Virus record (IMG/VR): IMGVR_UViG_3300034104_000477
Location: 1-22,516 of that record
DNA: 22,516 nucleotides
DNA from: a virus
Strand: one strand, 5' to 3'
This document shows, piece by piece, positions 14,357 through 22,516 of this stretch; position 1 is the stretch's first letter, and every line of letters starts with the position of its first letter. Below the pieces are notes generated by a model. It searched no databases. It worked only from the letters and a program-made list of their open reading frames with translations, and was not told the origin of the DNA. Position numbers and translations under genes: made by a program.

Positions 14357-14770
14357 TTACAGTTCCTTCTCAAACATGATAAGGTTCTCTTTCACCCCGT
14401 AAGGCTCCAGCATTTTAATCCAACCTTTTCTACCATAGCCCTCAATCCCTGTGCATTCATTATCTTCTGCCCAGCGAATAAGAACACCCATCATTTCATC
14501 TCTCCATTCCCGGAGCCGTTTCCCTCCGGTGAACCAAGAGGTGAGAAGGCGCCTGGAAGGGTAGTCCGTGACCGTAGTTACCTGACAACCAAGGATCTCA
14601 TTCTGGTCATCAAAGGCAATCCATAACTGCATCCTGCCTTGTTGCACTGCAACATAAACATCGTACAACATATACCTGCCATTTGTAACCTTTACAGCAG
14701 GTAATAGGTATTCCTTAACCTTATCCCACACATCATTGACATGATCTATGGGAACCAAGCTCACATTCAC
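14357..14770 (-). CDS. GNAT-like virion-operon protein (T7 gp13-like position)
   Basis: The 137-residue frame begins with GTG at 14768-14770, overlapping the previous stop (GTGA), with GGAAAG upstream. The fold pattern is GNAT-like: L-W-I-A-F-D-D-Q-N-E-I-L-G-C-Q-V-T-T-V as the central strands, then W-R-D-E-M-M-G-V-L-I-R-W-A-E-D-N-E-C as the helix, and G-I-E-G-Y-G-R-K-G-W-I-K-M-L-E-P-Y-G-V at the end. The acetyl-CoA loop motif R/Q-x-x-G-x-G/A is not evident, so it may be a structural descendant without enzyme activity, as proposed for T7 gp13-type proteins. It precedes three putative internal virion proteins. The gene looks AT-richer than its neighbours. Confidence 0.65.
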   Translation of the reverse strand: MNVSLVPIDHVNDVWDKVKEYLLPAVKVTNGRYMLYDVYVAVQQGRMQLWIAFDDQNEILGCQVTTVTDYPSRRLLTSWFTGGKRLREWRDEMMGVLIRWAEDNECTGIEGYGRKGWIKMLEPYGVKENLIMFEKEL

Positions 14771-16080
14771 AGGCTAATCTTTCCGCCAATCGCCTTGGGT
14801 TGAGTTGTTTTCCCAGTACGCTCCTGACGAACCTTCCGCATCATCTCATGCAGACGCCGCACACCCTGATCTGTAGAGCCGTCACCCAGGCCAGACACAA
14901 TATCCGATGGTAGGACAAATTCGCCGTCAGCAAGACGAACCTGTTGGCGACCTTCAATGGTGCCGGGAACGAGGTCATCCATACCACCCCCTGCCCCACG
15001 AACCCTACCGCCAGTTACCTTGTCGCGGAGAACATCCAAGGCATCTTCCCCAAACATATTCCTGAACCTTCCCAGGGCCTCACTTGGACGAGGATGCTCA
15101 CCAAGCAGAGCGGCCTTGGCTTCGTTCATCACATTGGCGGTGACACCATCTTCCTTGCGGAGATCCGCCAAGCCACCCTTGGCGAAATACCGATACTCAG
15201 GTGAATAGCCCGGCTGATACCCGGCACCTGGGGCATTCCATGTGCGGGGGTTTGCCGGAAATTGTTCCGGATATTTGCTGGGGTCATACGGGGTTTCACC
15301 CGGCATCTTGGGTGGACCCATCATATCCATAGCGGTTGTATAGGTGCCGCCAGCAGCAATGAGTGCTGACATTTTGTTATTAGAGATATTTTCGCCAATC
15401 TTTGAAGCAACCGCGCCGGGGTTATTTGCAATATCAGAAACTGTGTTTCCGAAATTCATTGCTCTATTCGATAGAGATTGTCCGAAAGATGGTGCGGCTG
15501 GGCCTACTTCTCCTGGCGCTCCATACACCGGAGTGCCTTGAATTGGACCAACAATATCTCCCGGCCCAACAATAGGGGCCAATCCTGTCTGAGTAGCAGC
15601 CTGAGAAGCAGCCTCTGTTCCCGCTTGAGCGGCACCCTGGGTTGCTGTTTGCGTAGCAGCCTGCGTCCCGGATTGAGCGGCGCTCTGTGCCGCAGCATCA
15701 AACCCAGCCTGAGCCGCAGCTTCCGGCACACCAGCCATCAACTGCCCGCCAGCATAACTCGTCACGCCACTAATCAAACCCTGGGTCAAAGCCTGTTCGT
15801 TTGATTTGCCCTCGATCTTGGCCTTCCCCGCGCTGGTTGCACCAGCAGCAGCGGCTCCAACCAGGGGATTGCCGCCACTTAAAACTGTGCCAGCAATACC
15901 AGCAGCCACGGGAATTAGAGAGGACCAGTTAAACGCTTCCGGCAAACCCGTGTCTGGATTGCGTGTGAACTTCTTTCCAGACAGAAGCTCGATGCCACGA
16001 AGCTCCTGATCGCTGACATGGAGGAGGTTGTTATCCCCGTGCCGCCCGTACCCAGCTAAAGCTCGTGCTGTGCGTTCCAT
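14767..16080 (-). CDS. Phage virion protein with LADGEFV C-terminal module
   Basis: This 437-residue protein has three recognisable parts. The N-terminus has G-R-H-G-D-N-N-L-L-H-V-S and N-P-D-T-G-L-P-E-A-F, a tag I know from phage structural proteins. Residues about 53-85 are hydrophobic and glycine-rich (I-P-V-A-A-G-I-A-G-T-V), followed by a long Ala/Gln/Thr low-complexity stretch (120-166). The last 80 residues carry R-G-A-G-G-G-M-D-D-L-V-P-G-T-I-E-G and V-R-L-A-D-G-E-F-V-L-P-S-D-I-V-S-G-L-G, a very common phage module of unknown function. It is likely a minor capsid-internal or tail protein that contacts membrane or DNA. It overlaps the GNAT-like gene by 4 bases. Confidence 0.65.
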   Translation of the reverse strand: MERTARALAGYGRHGDNNLLHVSDQELRGIELLSGKKFTRNPDTGLPEAFNWSSLIPVAAGIAGTVLSGGNPLVGAAAAGATSAGKAKIEGKSNEQALTQGLISGVTSYAGGQLMAGVPEAAAQAGFDAAAQSAAQSGTQAATQTATQGAAQAGTEAASQAATQTGLAPIVGPGDIVGPIQGTPVYGAPGEVGPAAPSFGQSLSNRAMNFGNTVSDIANNPGAVASKIGENISNNKMSALIAAGGTYTTAMDMMGPPKMPGETPYDPSKYPEQFPANPRTWNAPGAGYQPGYSPEYRYFAKGGLADLRKEDGVTANVMNEAKAALLGEHPRPSEALGRFRNMFGEDALDVLRDKVTGGRVRGAGGGMDDLVPGTIEGRQQVRLADGEFVLPSDIVSGLGDGSTDQGVRRLHEMMRKVRQERTGKTTQPKAIGGKISL

Positions 16081-16090
16081 GACATGATCC

Positions 16091-16666
16091 TCAGATTGCG
16101 ATTGCTGTAGCTATAACAGAAGGGATTGCAGGACAGAAGGCTGTTGCTGGGGCAGCTACAATCTGTACAGCCGTGTTACTGACAGCCCACATGATCTCAA
16201 TGTAATCACCCCCAAGGACAGTGATCACAAAGTTCCAAGCTGCCACCAACTCAGCCGTTGAACCCTGCACTGCAACAACAGACGCGGAATTATCAATGTC
16301 AACACCGTTCTTCCTGAACCATATAAAGATGTTATGGCTGGCACCTGATGACTGATCCAACTGTGCCGAGAACTGAATGTTGTATGTCCCACGGTTCTTG
16401 AAGGTGATGCGAGAATTGTTTGTCACGGCAATCTGATTTGACTCAGCCGTGCTATTCAAGGTCATCGCATAGGGGGTGTTGATCGCCGCAGCACTCTGAG
16501 TGGTGGTATCATAGAACGACCCATAATACCCCGTTGTGGCGGCTGAATTGTCTATATTAGCAAACGCAGAATCAAAGTTCTGCTCAATCGCCCGGATAAG
16601 CTGATTGCCCCACTCCCGCTCAAATTCAAACGGCGGAATAGGGAGGCGTGTTCTTCCCAGCCTCAT
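16091..16666 (-). CDS. C1q/jelly-roll-like fibre or decoration protein
   Basis: This 191-residue protein opens with a virion-anchor-like R-L-P-I-P-P-F-E-F and a helix ([10 protein letters not shown]). It then shows the strand order of the C1q/TNF-like beta sandwich found in phage receptor-binding proteins: G-S-F-Y-D-T-T-T-Q, then [38 protein letters not shown] and [10 protein letters not shown]. It probably forms a trimer on the virion surface and binds a host glycan or protein. The start overlaps the end of the tail gene (ATGA). The fold call is from pattern only. Confidence 0.65.
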   Translation of the reverse strand: MRLGRTRLPIPPFEFEREWGNQLIRAIEQNFDSAFANIDNSAATTGYYGSFYDTTTQSAAAINTPYAMTLNSTAESNQIAVTNNSRITFKNRGTYNIQFSAQLDQSSGASHNIFIWFRKNGVDIDNSASVVAVQGSTAELVAAWNFVITVLGGDYIEIMWAVSNTAVQIVAAPATAFCPAIPSVIATAIAI

Positions 16667-18744
16667 CTGCGACCATCCGACCTGACATCAATGCGAGGAA
16701 TACCCAGCCTCCAGGCCACACCAAGATCGGTGCTTCTGACCTTGAGGGATAGCATTCTGCCCCTGATCCTGAAGTAGGTTTGCTCAGTAAACTGAGCCAC
16801 GGGAATTGTCGCCGTGAGGGTTGTGTTATTGTTGACAGACTGACTGAAGTTCGATCCTGAGTAATCCTGTGCCTCAAGGATGAAATCCACCGTTGGGTTG
16901 GCAGCAGAGCTATTCCTGAAATCCAAGTCAGGGATCATGCGCCAAGCAAAACCAAACTGCTCACCCTCTTGAATTTCAATGGGGCCGCTCTCAATGTAAG
17001 CCTCAATCGGAGAGTATGGATTGGTTGAACCATCATCCTGGCCAATCTCATGGAAGTAGATGTACCCATCCACACCAGCCGCACGGGGATAATCCTCAAT
17101 ACCACGGTCAATCCACGCAGTACGAACAATCGTTCCTACGCTCCAAACCTTTTCATTGTAATTATAGAGAACATACCTGTCGTTCTCATCTGAGTTCAAT
17201 GATGGGTAGAACCACCACACCTCATTGAAGGCCATATTGGAACCGCCATAGATCTTCTCGGCTTGGTTTAGGTTTAGATCATTGAACACATAATCCTTCA
17301 CGGCGCATGGCAGTCCAGACAAACGACCATCCCAGGTGAAGAACCCGTTTGAACCCATCCAGAACACAATGTCGTTGGCAGAAATAACAGCATTTGGTGC
17401 CGCGAGAGATGTCATACCAATACGCGCGATTGTGTATTCAAACGGCGCACCGACATATCGAAGGGAATGAACGGAGTCATCCGTCCAAACCAAGATCTCC
17501 TGCTTGGTTTCAACAGCAGAGATAAACTCAGAGCCAGTTGGAATACGCAACCCACCAGCGGAGTTCGTTTCAGATGGCGTCCATTGCGCTGGGCTTTCTG
17601 TGTCAGACCAACGGATTAACAGACGATCCTGAACCCCGGTAACAATGTCTGAACACCCAAAAGCAATAACCTTCCTGTCTAAATCAGATACAATAATCTG
17701 CCTGGAAACACTCGGAACATCTGATGCGCCAGCTAAAGATGACAGCAAAACAGCCCTAGTTCCAAGACCGCCCGAGTTTGCCCAATAGTAAATGGCCGCA
17801 TCGCGTGGGTTGATAACAAGGTCCTGCCCAAAGTTATCAGCAGACCACAAGCGAAGCCGTGTACCAGCAATCTGAGTGTTAGATGCCGCACCCCAACCTG
17901 TCCCAGCAAAAGCGTTCATAGAGGTGGAGGAAACCGTCTGAGAAACACCCACCGTGTAGGTGCCAACACCGCCCGTGCCTGTGCCAAGAGCGGTAATGTA
18001 TGTGGCGTTTGATCCGGGAGGGCTGGCAGAAACGCCTGTGCCTGTAATCAACTGCCCCACAGCCAGGGTTCCAGACACAACCGCACTTACGGTCAATGTG
18101 GTACCGCTGATAGACCCGGTGAAACGCGCACTGGTTGCAGAAAGAATACCGCCCCACGTTCCGGCACCCCAGCCGTTTGCATACAGAGTAGTATCAAGAC
18201 CAGTGTTGATCTGAAATACAGCCGTTACAGATCCACCGCCAGTGGCGGTTGAGCTTGCTGCTGAAGACGCAGTGATCGTGAAGGTGGCAGATGTGATAAC
18301 ATCAACAATCTGAAACTCACCATTCAAGGTAAGACCACCAACAGCACTCGCGCCAGAGAAGGTCACGAAATCACTGTTAAAAGCGCCGTGGTTTGGAATT
18401 GTAACCAGAACCGTTGCGCTACCGCTCGTTGTGCTGAACGGGTTTGATTGGGTAATTGTCGTGCGGAGCGGCGTGATGTCATACAGCGAACCACCGCGCT
18501 CAATGTAGTATTTGAGATTCGTGCCAATGCCGAGGTAATAGTTCCCGGTCAGATCCGAGAACGGCATTAGATTACGGCACGTTCCCTCGAATGTCTCGAT
18601 GACTGCCTGCTGCCAACCGCCAATCTTTTCCGGCGAACCAGCGCGGAAACGCACCTTGTTCGCATCAGACCAAGCCCCGCCAGCCGAATACCGAGATCCG
18701 TCATGCTGGACGCCTGGGGTGAATTGGAGCTTCTTGAGCGGCAT
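16663..18744 (-). CDS. Podovirus tail/hub-type protein with two inserted beta domains
   Basis: This 693-residue protein begins with [10 protein letters not shown] and has the family marks [14 protein letters not shown] (31-44), G-I-G-T-N-L-K-Y-Y (72-80) and L-Y-D-I-T-P-L-R (87-94). These are standard in short-tailed phage tail-completion or stabilisation proteins; I recall a P22 gp10-like annotation but cannot confirm it. Later [11 protein letters not shown] (303-313) and strands such as I-Y-Y-W fit a beta-propeller-like body. Two inserts interrupt it: about 98-182, Ser/Thr-rich with A-S-S-T-A-T-G-G-G; and about 205-279, with [12 protein letters not shown] and [12 protein letters not shown]. 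The inserts match Ig-like mobile domains seen in many phage structural proteins. Confidence 0.75.
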   Translation of the reverse strand: MPLKKLQFTPGVQHDGSRYSAGGAWSDANKVRFRAGSPEKIGGWQQAVIETFEGTCRNLMPFSDLTGNYYLGIGTNLKYYIERGGSLYDITPLRTTITQSNPFSTTSGSATVLVTIPNHGAFNSDFVTFSGASAVGGLTLNGEFQIVDVITSATFTITASSAASSTATGGGSVTAVFQINTGLDTTLYANGWGAGTWGGILSATSARFTGSISGTTLTVSAVVSGTLAVGQLITGTGVSASPPGSNATYITALGTGTGGVGTYTVGVSQTVSSTSMNAFAGTGWGAASNTQIAGTRLRLWSADNFGQDLVINPRDAAIYYWANSGGLGTRAVLLSSLAGASDVPSVSRQIIVSDLDRKVIAFGCSDIVTGVQDRLLIRWSDTESPAQWTPSETNSAGGLRIPTGSEFISAVETKQEILVWTDDSVHSLRYVGAPFEYTIARIGMTSLAAPNAVISANDIVFWMGSNGFFTWDGRLSGLPCAVKDYVFNDLNLNQAEKIYGGSNMAFNEVWWFYPSLNSDENDRYVLYNYNEKVWSVGTIVRTAWIDRGIEDYPRAAGVDGYIYFHEIGQDDGSTNPYSPIEAYIESGPIEIQEGEQFGFAWRMIPDLDFRNSSAANPTVDFILEAQDYSGSNFSQSVNNNTTLTATIPVAQFTEQTYFRIRGRMLSLKVRSTDLGVAWRLGIPRIDVRSDGRR

Positions 18745-18745
18745 C

Positions 18746-19843
18746 TTACGTCTTGATGATGAAGTTAGAGGCTACATACGGAGGGACTGTTGCAACAGTA
18801 TGGTCATGAGTCCCATCCGTGCTGATGCTGTGATCATGGCCCGTGCCGCCGCCTGTATTATTTATGGTGATGTTTGTTGTTGAAGATGCGGTTTGGCCGT
18901 TACTGTCGATATTATACAGAGAAGAACTACCACCCCTATCTACATCTGCTATTTTTTCCGGCACATTACCATGAGTATGCCCAGGGTCTTGGTAAGTATG
19001 ACTGTGGGTTGGCATTTGGGCTATGGTGAGAGTTGTTGAGCCTGTCAGGCCGGTGTGATTGTGAGATCCAGCACTTGATGTTGTGCCAGAAGCAGCGCCA
19101 CCAGTGCTGCCACGGGTGTATGTGCCGTCAACACCAATACCAAACCGACCACGACGATCAGGAACATTGAACGTAGTAGAACCGTCTCCTGCTCCATACG
19201 CAATCCCAAGCACAGCGAACAAAGCAGCATAAGTGGTGCGACTGACAGCGGAGCCATTGCATAGCAACCACCCAGTAGGCGCAGCAGAGCCACCATATTC
19301 AAGCATGGAGCCAACTGGCATTACCACACCACCACCAGAGATCACAGAACCAGTAACAGTAAGATCACCGCCAACAGTTGCATTGCTTGTTACGGAGAGA
19401 GCGCCAGAAACAGCGACATTCCCATTAGTTGAGTTAATGGGGACAGAAGCCAGGACAACATTGGTACCGTCGCAATACATAAGCTGGGTAAAGCCGTTAG
19501 CCAGCGCAACACCAGTGCCAGCAGATGTCTTTACCGTGACTGTGTAGCCACCCGTGGTGGCGTTACGCACCGCATAAAACTTATTGCTCGTTGGAACCAC
19601 AAGGTTTGCTGCACTAGATAGGGTACCACCTAGAACTAGGACCGCATTACGCGCTTCGTCCGAAATGCCATTGCCCGAAACAAGAGTGGTAGATGCGCCA
19701 GACATAGTGATGTTTGCAACACCAGTAATGGCTTGCTCAATAAGGCTACCAAGATTGGTGTTGGTTGTGTTGCCCCAGTTAGCAGCCTGCTCACCGTTGC
19801 CGATAAGCTCAAGCCGTAAGGCTGGTGAATATGTACTGGGCAT
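18746..19843 (-). CDS. Collar-domain tail fibre with five HxH motifs
   Basis: This 365-residue fibre has an N-terminal anchor ([20 protein letters not shown]), a beta-rich shaft and a phage tail collar domain from about 176. The collar shows [10 protein letters not shown] and [13 protein letters not shown], then [14 protein letters not shown]. The tip carries H-x-H motifs at 261-263, 280-282, 289-291, 336-338 and 346-348, ending in [12 protein letters not shown]. In the T4 long-tail-fibre tip, H-x-H motifs of a trimer bind iron ions; the same is likely here. The stop (TAA) lies one base before the next start. The host receptor is unknown. Confidence 0.85.
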   Translation of the reverse strand: MPSTYSPALRLELIGNGEQAANWGNTTNTNLGSLIEQAITGVANITMSGASTTLVSGNGISDEARNAVLVLGGTLSSAANLVVPTSNKFYAVRNATTGGYTVTVKTSAGTGVALANGFTQLMYCDGTNVVLASVPINSTNGNVAVSGALSVTSNATVGGDLTVTGSVISGGGVVMPVGSMLEYGGSAAPTGWLLCNGSAVSRTTYAALFAVLGIAYGAGDGSTTFNVPDRRGRFGIGVDGTYTRGSTGGAASGTTSSAGSHNHTGLTGSTTLTIAQMPTHSHTYQDPGHTHGNVPEKIADVDRGGSSSLYNIDSNGQTASSTTNITINNTGGGTGHDHSISTDGTHDHTVATVPPYVASNFIIKT

Positions 19844-19854
19844 CTAGCCTACCC

Positions 19855-20412
19855 TCAGCAAGAGATGGAGTAAGTGACGGTCAGCGTGTCGCCGCTCAGG
19901 ACGCTGCGCGCCGTGGCAAAGTCCGTAGCAGAGAAGAGCGTGCCGGTCGTGCCGCCCTTTGTGCTGGCACCAGTGCCGGTCACAATAAAGCAACCACCAA
20001 CCGTGTCGGTGCCGTTGATGTTGAAGACAGCAGGAGACGCCGTGTTGTCGGTCGAACCAGCCGCAGCCACACCAGCCGTGTAGGCCGGGCGAGTTGCGTT
20101 GGAGTAAACCGTGATCTCGGTCCACGACTTCGAGGACATCGTGTCGGCGGCGCTGATGGAACCGGCGGTCTTCAGACCGACGAAGAACGCCGCGTTGTAG
20201 GCCGAGCCACTGAAGTACTTGTTTAAGAGGTCGTTCTTGCCGACCGTCACAACGAGGTTCGAGAGATCGTCTTCCCAACGAACGGAGCCATCAGCGGCTC
20301 GGCACACCACCTTGAAGGTGCCGCCAATACCAATGACATCCGAGACAGCGTGACGGGCCACTAGACCCGCAGCAGCCCCGTCAGTGATCTCGATAGTGTC
20401 TTTGGGGTTCAT
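19855..20412 (-). CDS. Beta-rich virion protein of a common phage family
   Basis: This 185-residue protein has an ATG one base after the previous stop, with AGGGAA upstream. It carries patterns I know from a widespread phage structural family without a fixed name: V-V-C-R-A-A-D-G-S-V-R-W-E-D, then N-L-V-V-T-V-G-K-N-D-L-L-N-K-Y-F, F-F-V-G-L-K, A-A-D-T-M-S-S-K-S-W-T-E-I-T-V-Y-S, V-G-G-C-F-I-V and S-G-D-T-L-T-V-T-Y-S-I at the end. Such proteins sit between fibre genes, and a decoration or tail-fibre-linked role is likely. No enzymatic motif is seen. The codon and base make-up is like its neighbours. Confidence 0.6.
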   Translation of the reverse strand: MNPKDTIEITDGAAAGLVARHAVSDVIGIGGTFKVVCRAADGSVRWEDDLSNLVVTVGKNDLLNKYFSGSAYNAAFFVGLKTAGSISAADTMSSKSWTEITVYSNATRPAYTAGVAAAGSTDNTASPAVFNINGTDTVGGCFIVTGTGASTKGGTTGTLFSATDFATARSVLSGDTLTVTYSISC

Positions 20413-20413
20413 G

Positions 20414-21127
20414 TTAGCTATTCCCTATAGGTGTCCATGTTGCAGTAACGGCGGGGACGGGCGTCCAAGGATCGAACACTCCCGGCATGATAGGCGTCCA
20501 GCCAGGGTTCGGATTCGGTATTGGGTCCCATCCTCCATATCCTGCCCCAACATCCACAAGCACGATTGTATCCGAAGCAGAGGCAACCATGCTAGCGATA
20601 TTTGCGGCAAGATCCGTGAAAGTAAGGGCGTCAGAAGCAGAAAGGGTGGCAGCAAAAACACCAGTTGCGGTGTCAATAAATGTTATTGAGTCAGATGCAC
20701 TGGCGGATGCCGCGAATGTTCCTGCTGCGATTTCTGTAAAGGTTAATGTGTCGGATGCGTTGTCGAAATAGGCTGTTCCGCCAGCGGCAACATCCGTGAA
20801 GGTGAGGGTGTCAGATGCTGCCCCAAGGAAGTTGTAGGAGATATTGGCCGCATCAAGGAGTGCTAGGGCGTCAGAAGCCGAGACCGAAATGCCCGTCGCC
20901 CCAACCCCAGTATCAGACAGGGTTAGGGTATCAGAAGCAGACAGAAGGGCCGCAAGCGTGACGGCGGCTGTATCGCTCAGGACAAGGGCGTCAGAGGCCG
21001 AAGCAACACCCGCAAGGGTGCTTGTGGCAGTATCAGACAGTGTAATGGCATCAGACACACTCTCAGCGTAGAAAGCATTAGCAAGGCCGCTAAAGGACGC
21101 TCCGCTGAAAGGGTAGAAGCCAAACAT
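20414..21127 (-). CDS. Virion protein with nine exact 20-residue S-D repeats
   Basis: This 237-residue protein has a short N-terminus (F-Y-P-F-S-G-A-S-F) and then nine repeats of 20 residues of the form A-S-A-S-D-x-[LI]-x-[LF]-x-[DE]-x-[AG]. Their aspartates fall at residues 26, 46, 66, 86, 106, 126, 146, 166 and 186 without any insertion. The C-terminus is Trp/Pro-rich, with three W-T-P units (G-W-T-P-I, P-W-T-P-V, T-W-T-P-I). Regular beta-strand repeats with aspartates suggest a beta-solenoid-like rod, possibly calcium-binding. The start has GGGGGTAAT upstream. It is probably a fibre or appendage part; the role is inferred. Confidence 0.7.
   Translation of the reverse strand: MFGFYPFSGASFSGLANAFYAESVSDAITLSDTATSTLAGVASASDALVLSDTAAVTLAALLSASDTLTLSDTGVGATGISVSASDALALLDAANISYNFLGAASDTLTFTDVAAGGTAYFDNASDTLTFTEIAAGTFAASASASDSITFIDTATGVFAATLSASDALTFTDLAANIASMVASASDTIVLVDVGAGYGGWDPIPNPNPGWTPIMPGVFDPWTPVPAVTATWTPIGNS
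20549..21070 (-). repeat. 60-base tandem repeats (nine units)
   Basis: A block like gcgtcagaagc (or close variants such as gtatcagaagc, gcgtcagaggc) recurs about every 60 bases across this stretch, for example near 20570, 20630, 20690, 20750, 20810, 20870, 20930, 20990 and 21050. It matches the 20-residue protein repeats exactly. The units have diverged, so the array seems old and held by selection at protein level. Confidence 0.8.
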
Positions 21128-21131
21128 CTAA

Positions 21132-21458
21132 TTACCCCCAAGGAAGAGGAGGAGTGACCACAGGCGGGTTTACCTGATTTGCAATCTGCTGATCAAGGTT
21201 CGCCGCCAGTTTCGCGCACTGATCGAAACCAAGCGCATTCTGCACCCAGCCAATGACTTGATCCTGCGTCAATTCAGCATACTGAGTGAACGGGGAACGC
21301 GGCGTGTAGGTCAAACCCACAGTGCCGTACACGGTGGCGTTGTATGTGCCATCGGTGGCGTTCTGGCGCCAATGCATGGTGATCACCACATCGGTCTGGC
21401 CGTCTTCTTGAGGAACGCAGTCCATCGCCTCAATGACCCAGGTATAGGTATTAGCCAT
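21132..21458 (-). CDS. DUF7936-type phage protein
   Basis: This 108-residue protein starts T-Y-T-W-V-I-E-A-M-D-C and continues D-V-V-I-T-M-H-W-R-Q-N-A-T-D-G-T-Y-N-A. It then has Y-G-T-V-G-L, F-T-Q-Y-A-E-L-T-Q-D-Q-V-I-G-W-V and ends P-P-L-P-W-G. I know this arrangement (beta N-half, helix with L-T-x-x-Q-V-x-x-W-V, terminal L-P-W) as a common phage family, from memory DUF7936, found among tail genes. The function is unknown. Its start overlaps the end of the 48-residue gene by 8 bases. Confidence 0.7.
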   Translation of the reverse strand: MANTYTWVIEAMDCVPQEDGQTDVVITMHWRQNATDGTYNATVYGTVGLTYTPRSPFTQYAELTQDQVIGWVQNALGFDQCAKLAANLDQQIANQVNPPVVTPPLPWG

Positions 21459-21597
21459 TTTGTTGCTCCGTGCTTTGCATTTGCGCCTGCGCCTGGGTGC
21501 GGATTTTCTCTACGAGTTCAAAAACCTGTGCGTATGGCGCATTGCCCAATGCTTGCAGGATCATGTTGATTTCGTTGATGGTGAGTTCAAGTTTCAT
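21451..21597 (-). CDS. Conserved 48-residue phage protein
   Basis: The ATG at 21595-21597 overlaps the stop of the S74 fibre (ATGA), and the TAA lies at 21451-21453 inside the next gene's start. The product is helical: M-K-L-E-L-T-I-N-E-I-N-M-I-L-Q-A-L-G, then P-Y-A-Q-V-F-E-L-V-E-K-I, then a Gln/Ala-rich tail. The same layout (L-E-L-T, a hydrophobic helix L-G, P-Y/F, a second helix) recurs in short proteins of many tailed phages beside DUF7936-type genes. The function is unknown; tight overlap on both sides supports expression. Confidence 0.75.
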   Translation of the reverse strand: MKLELTINEINMILQALGNAPYAQVFELVEKIRTQAQAQMQSTEQQNG

Positions 21598-22516
21598 GGA
21601 TGTGCTGCCTTATATGCGTCAAAATCTGCCTTCAATTCCTGAATGGCCGCGACAAGGTGAACCACGATCTTGCTGTAATCAACGCCTTGCGCCTTAATGG
21701 AGCCATCATCGTTCACAGCATCTTTTTCGCCTGTCACTGCCTGTGGAATTATCGCCTGCAATTCATGAGCAATGAAACCTTCGCCGTAGCTGTTGTCGGT
21801 GTTCCACTTGTAGGTGGTGGGTTTCAGTGACGCTATAGTTGCAAGGCCACTGGTTAGTGGTTGCACATCGTGCTTGAGGCGGTAGTCAGAAGCCGTCTGG
21901 TACAGAACGCCCGTTGTGCCGTTAAGCACAACCTGTCCAACATAATTGCCTTGATAATTGTATTGCGTAAGAATTTGACTGCTTGAGCCGTTATTAATGA
22001 CCGTCGTAATGTTTCCGCCTTTGCTAAAGCAGGAAGTGCCATCACCTTGAAGGGCAACACCATAAGTGTTATTGCCATACCCCGGTAATTGATTTGTTGT
22101 GCCTATGCACAAAATGCCGCTGGTATCAATACGCATACGTTCGGCTTCACCTGTGTAAAAACCTAACGCGCTAAACACAGCAGAACTATTCTGCCCCGCA
22201 GAAATACCGGGAATGGTTCCGTCTGTAGCTTGAACGATATTAAGTGGTGCAAGTGTTGAATTGGCCGCGAAAGAAGCAATCGTGTATGCGTTACCACGAT
22301 AAGAGCCAAAACCTTGTGTGTTTAGTTTTGCATTCCCCGGCGAACTCGTCCCAATCCCGACGTTGCCGCTGCTGTCGATGCGGAGGCGTTCAGAGCCGCC
22401 CGTGCTAGCAGCAATAGTGTCAGCAGCAGGGAACCACATGCCTGTATTGAGGTCGCCCTTAGCTGCGATAGACGGCAACGCCGCCGCTCCCGCACCAAAA
22501 GATGCCACGGTATTCA
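21594..22516 (-). CDS. Tail fibre with S74 intramolecular chaperone (5' end outside window)
   Basis: The frame is open to the right edge, so the N-terminus is missing; the GTG at 22506-22508 is internal because the upstream codons continue in frame. The visible part is a beta-rich fibre with recurrent phrases (G-D-L-N-T-G-M-W-F, E-R-L-R-I-D-S-S-G-N-V-G-I-G-T, R-M-R-I-D-T-S-G). It ends in a peptidase S74 domain: S-D-Y-R-L-K-H-D-V-Q-P-L starts the chaperone, and G-E-G-F-I-A-H-E-L-Q and V-D-Y-S-K-I-V-V-H-L-V-A-A-I-Q-E-L follow. In this family the chaperone trimerises the fibre and then cuts itself off before the Ser of the Ser-Asp pair. It is likely a receptor-binding fibre. Confidence 0.85.
   Translation of the reverse strand, partial: NTVASFGAGAAALPSIAAKGDLNTGMWFPAADTIAASTGGSERLRIDSSGNVGIGTSSPGNAKLNTQGFGSYRGNAYTIASFAANSTLAPLNIVQATDGTIPGISAGQNSSAVFSALGFYTGEAERMRIDTSGILCIGTTNQLPGYGNNTYGVALQGDGTSCFSKGGNITTVINNGSSSQILTQYNYQGNYVGQVVLNGTTGVLYQTASDYRLKHDVQPLTSGLATIASLKPTTYKWNTDNSYGEGFIAHELQAIIPQAVTGEKDAVNDDGSIKAQGVDYSKIVVHLVAAIQELKADFDAYKAAHP

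Noticed and set aside
20549-21070. CRISPR array suggested by regular repeats
   Set aside because: The repeats are diverged, have no distinct spacers, and exactly match in-frame 20-residue protein repeats; no cas genes are present.
22506-22508. GTG as the start of the S74 fibre gene
   Set aside because: The frame continues to the window edge and the protein there reads as mid-fibre sequence, so the gene is cut off by the window.
1-22516. tRNA genes, integrase, attachment sites, lysis genes or insertion sequences
   Set aside because: I looked for these in the gene products and gaps and saw none; gaps between genes are almost all under 50 bases.

Overview
The window reads as part of a tailed double-stranded DNA bacteriophage genome, most likely a podovirus-type (short-tailed) phage of a Gram-negative host. 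The evidence is dense, tightly overlapping genes, a recombination cassette (Cas4/RecB-like nuclease C-terminus, ERF annealing protein, SSB-like protein), and a run of virion genes containing collar-type and S74-type tail fibres. The virion run ends in a T7-like order of internal virion proteins. No host genes, tRNAs, integrase or CRISPR array were seen. Host and lifestyle cannot be told from this segment; terminase, portal, capsid, polymerase and lysis genes must lie outside it.

Region 1 (1-5000, + strand) is an early or replication module of 15 small genes, nearly all joined by ATGA/TGATG overlaps. It holds the nuclease C-terminus, ERF protein, SSB-like protein, a restriction-fold-like protein, an HNH-type protein that overlaps its upstream neighbour by about 150 bases, HTH and zinc-ribbon proteins, a DUF6378-type protein and several unknowns. 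One is a 34-residue membrane peptide.

Region 2 (4997-22516, - strand) is a late virion operon transcribed leftwards. In transcription order it encodes: a tail fibre with an S74 auto-cleaving chaperone (cut by the window edge), a 48-residue protein, a DUF7936-type protein, a protein with nine exact 20-residue repeats, a beta-rich structural protein, a collar-domain fibre with five HxH motifs, a 693-residue tail protein carrying two inserted beta domains, a C1q/jelly-roll-like protein, a 437-residue virion protein, a GNAT-like protein, two Gln/Ala-rich coiled-coil proteins, and a 2325-residue polyvalent protein. The last four resemble the T7 gp13-gp14-gp15-gp16 order, so the giant protein probably travels in the virion and enters the cell with the DNA.

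The most interesting object is this giant protein. It combines an N-terminal virion module, glycine-rich hydrophobic helices, a zincin (HEAFH) domain, a GNAT-like segment, an ADP-ribosyltransferase-like (ART-PolyVal) domain and a large LPD38-type C-terminus. An E-F-[SA]-A-R linker recurs at the module borders. The two modules between the linkers are clearly AT-richer than their flanks, which suggests a swapped-in effector cassette. The two operons converge, with both stop codons inside one perfect hairpin at 4988-5007.
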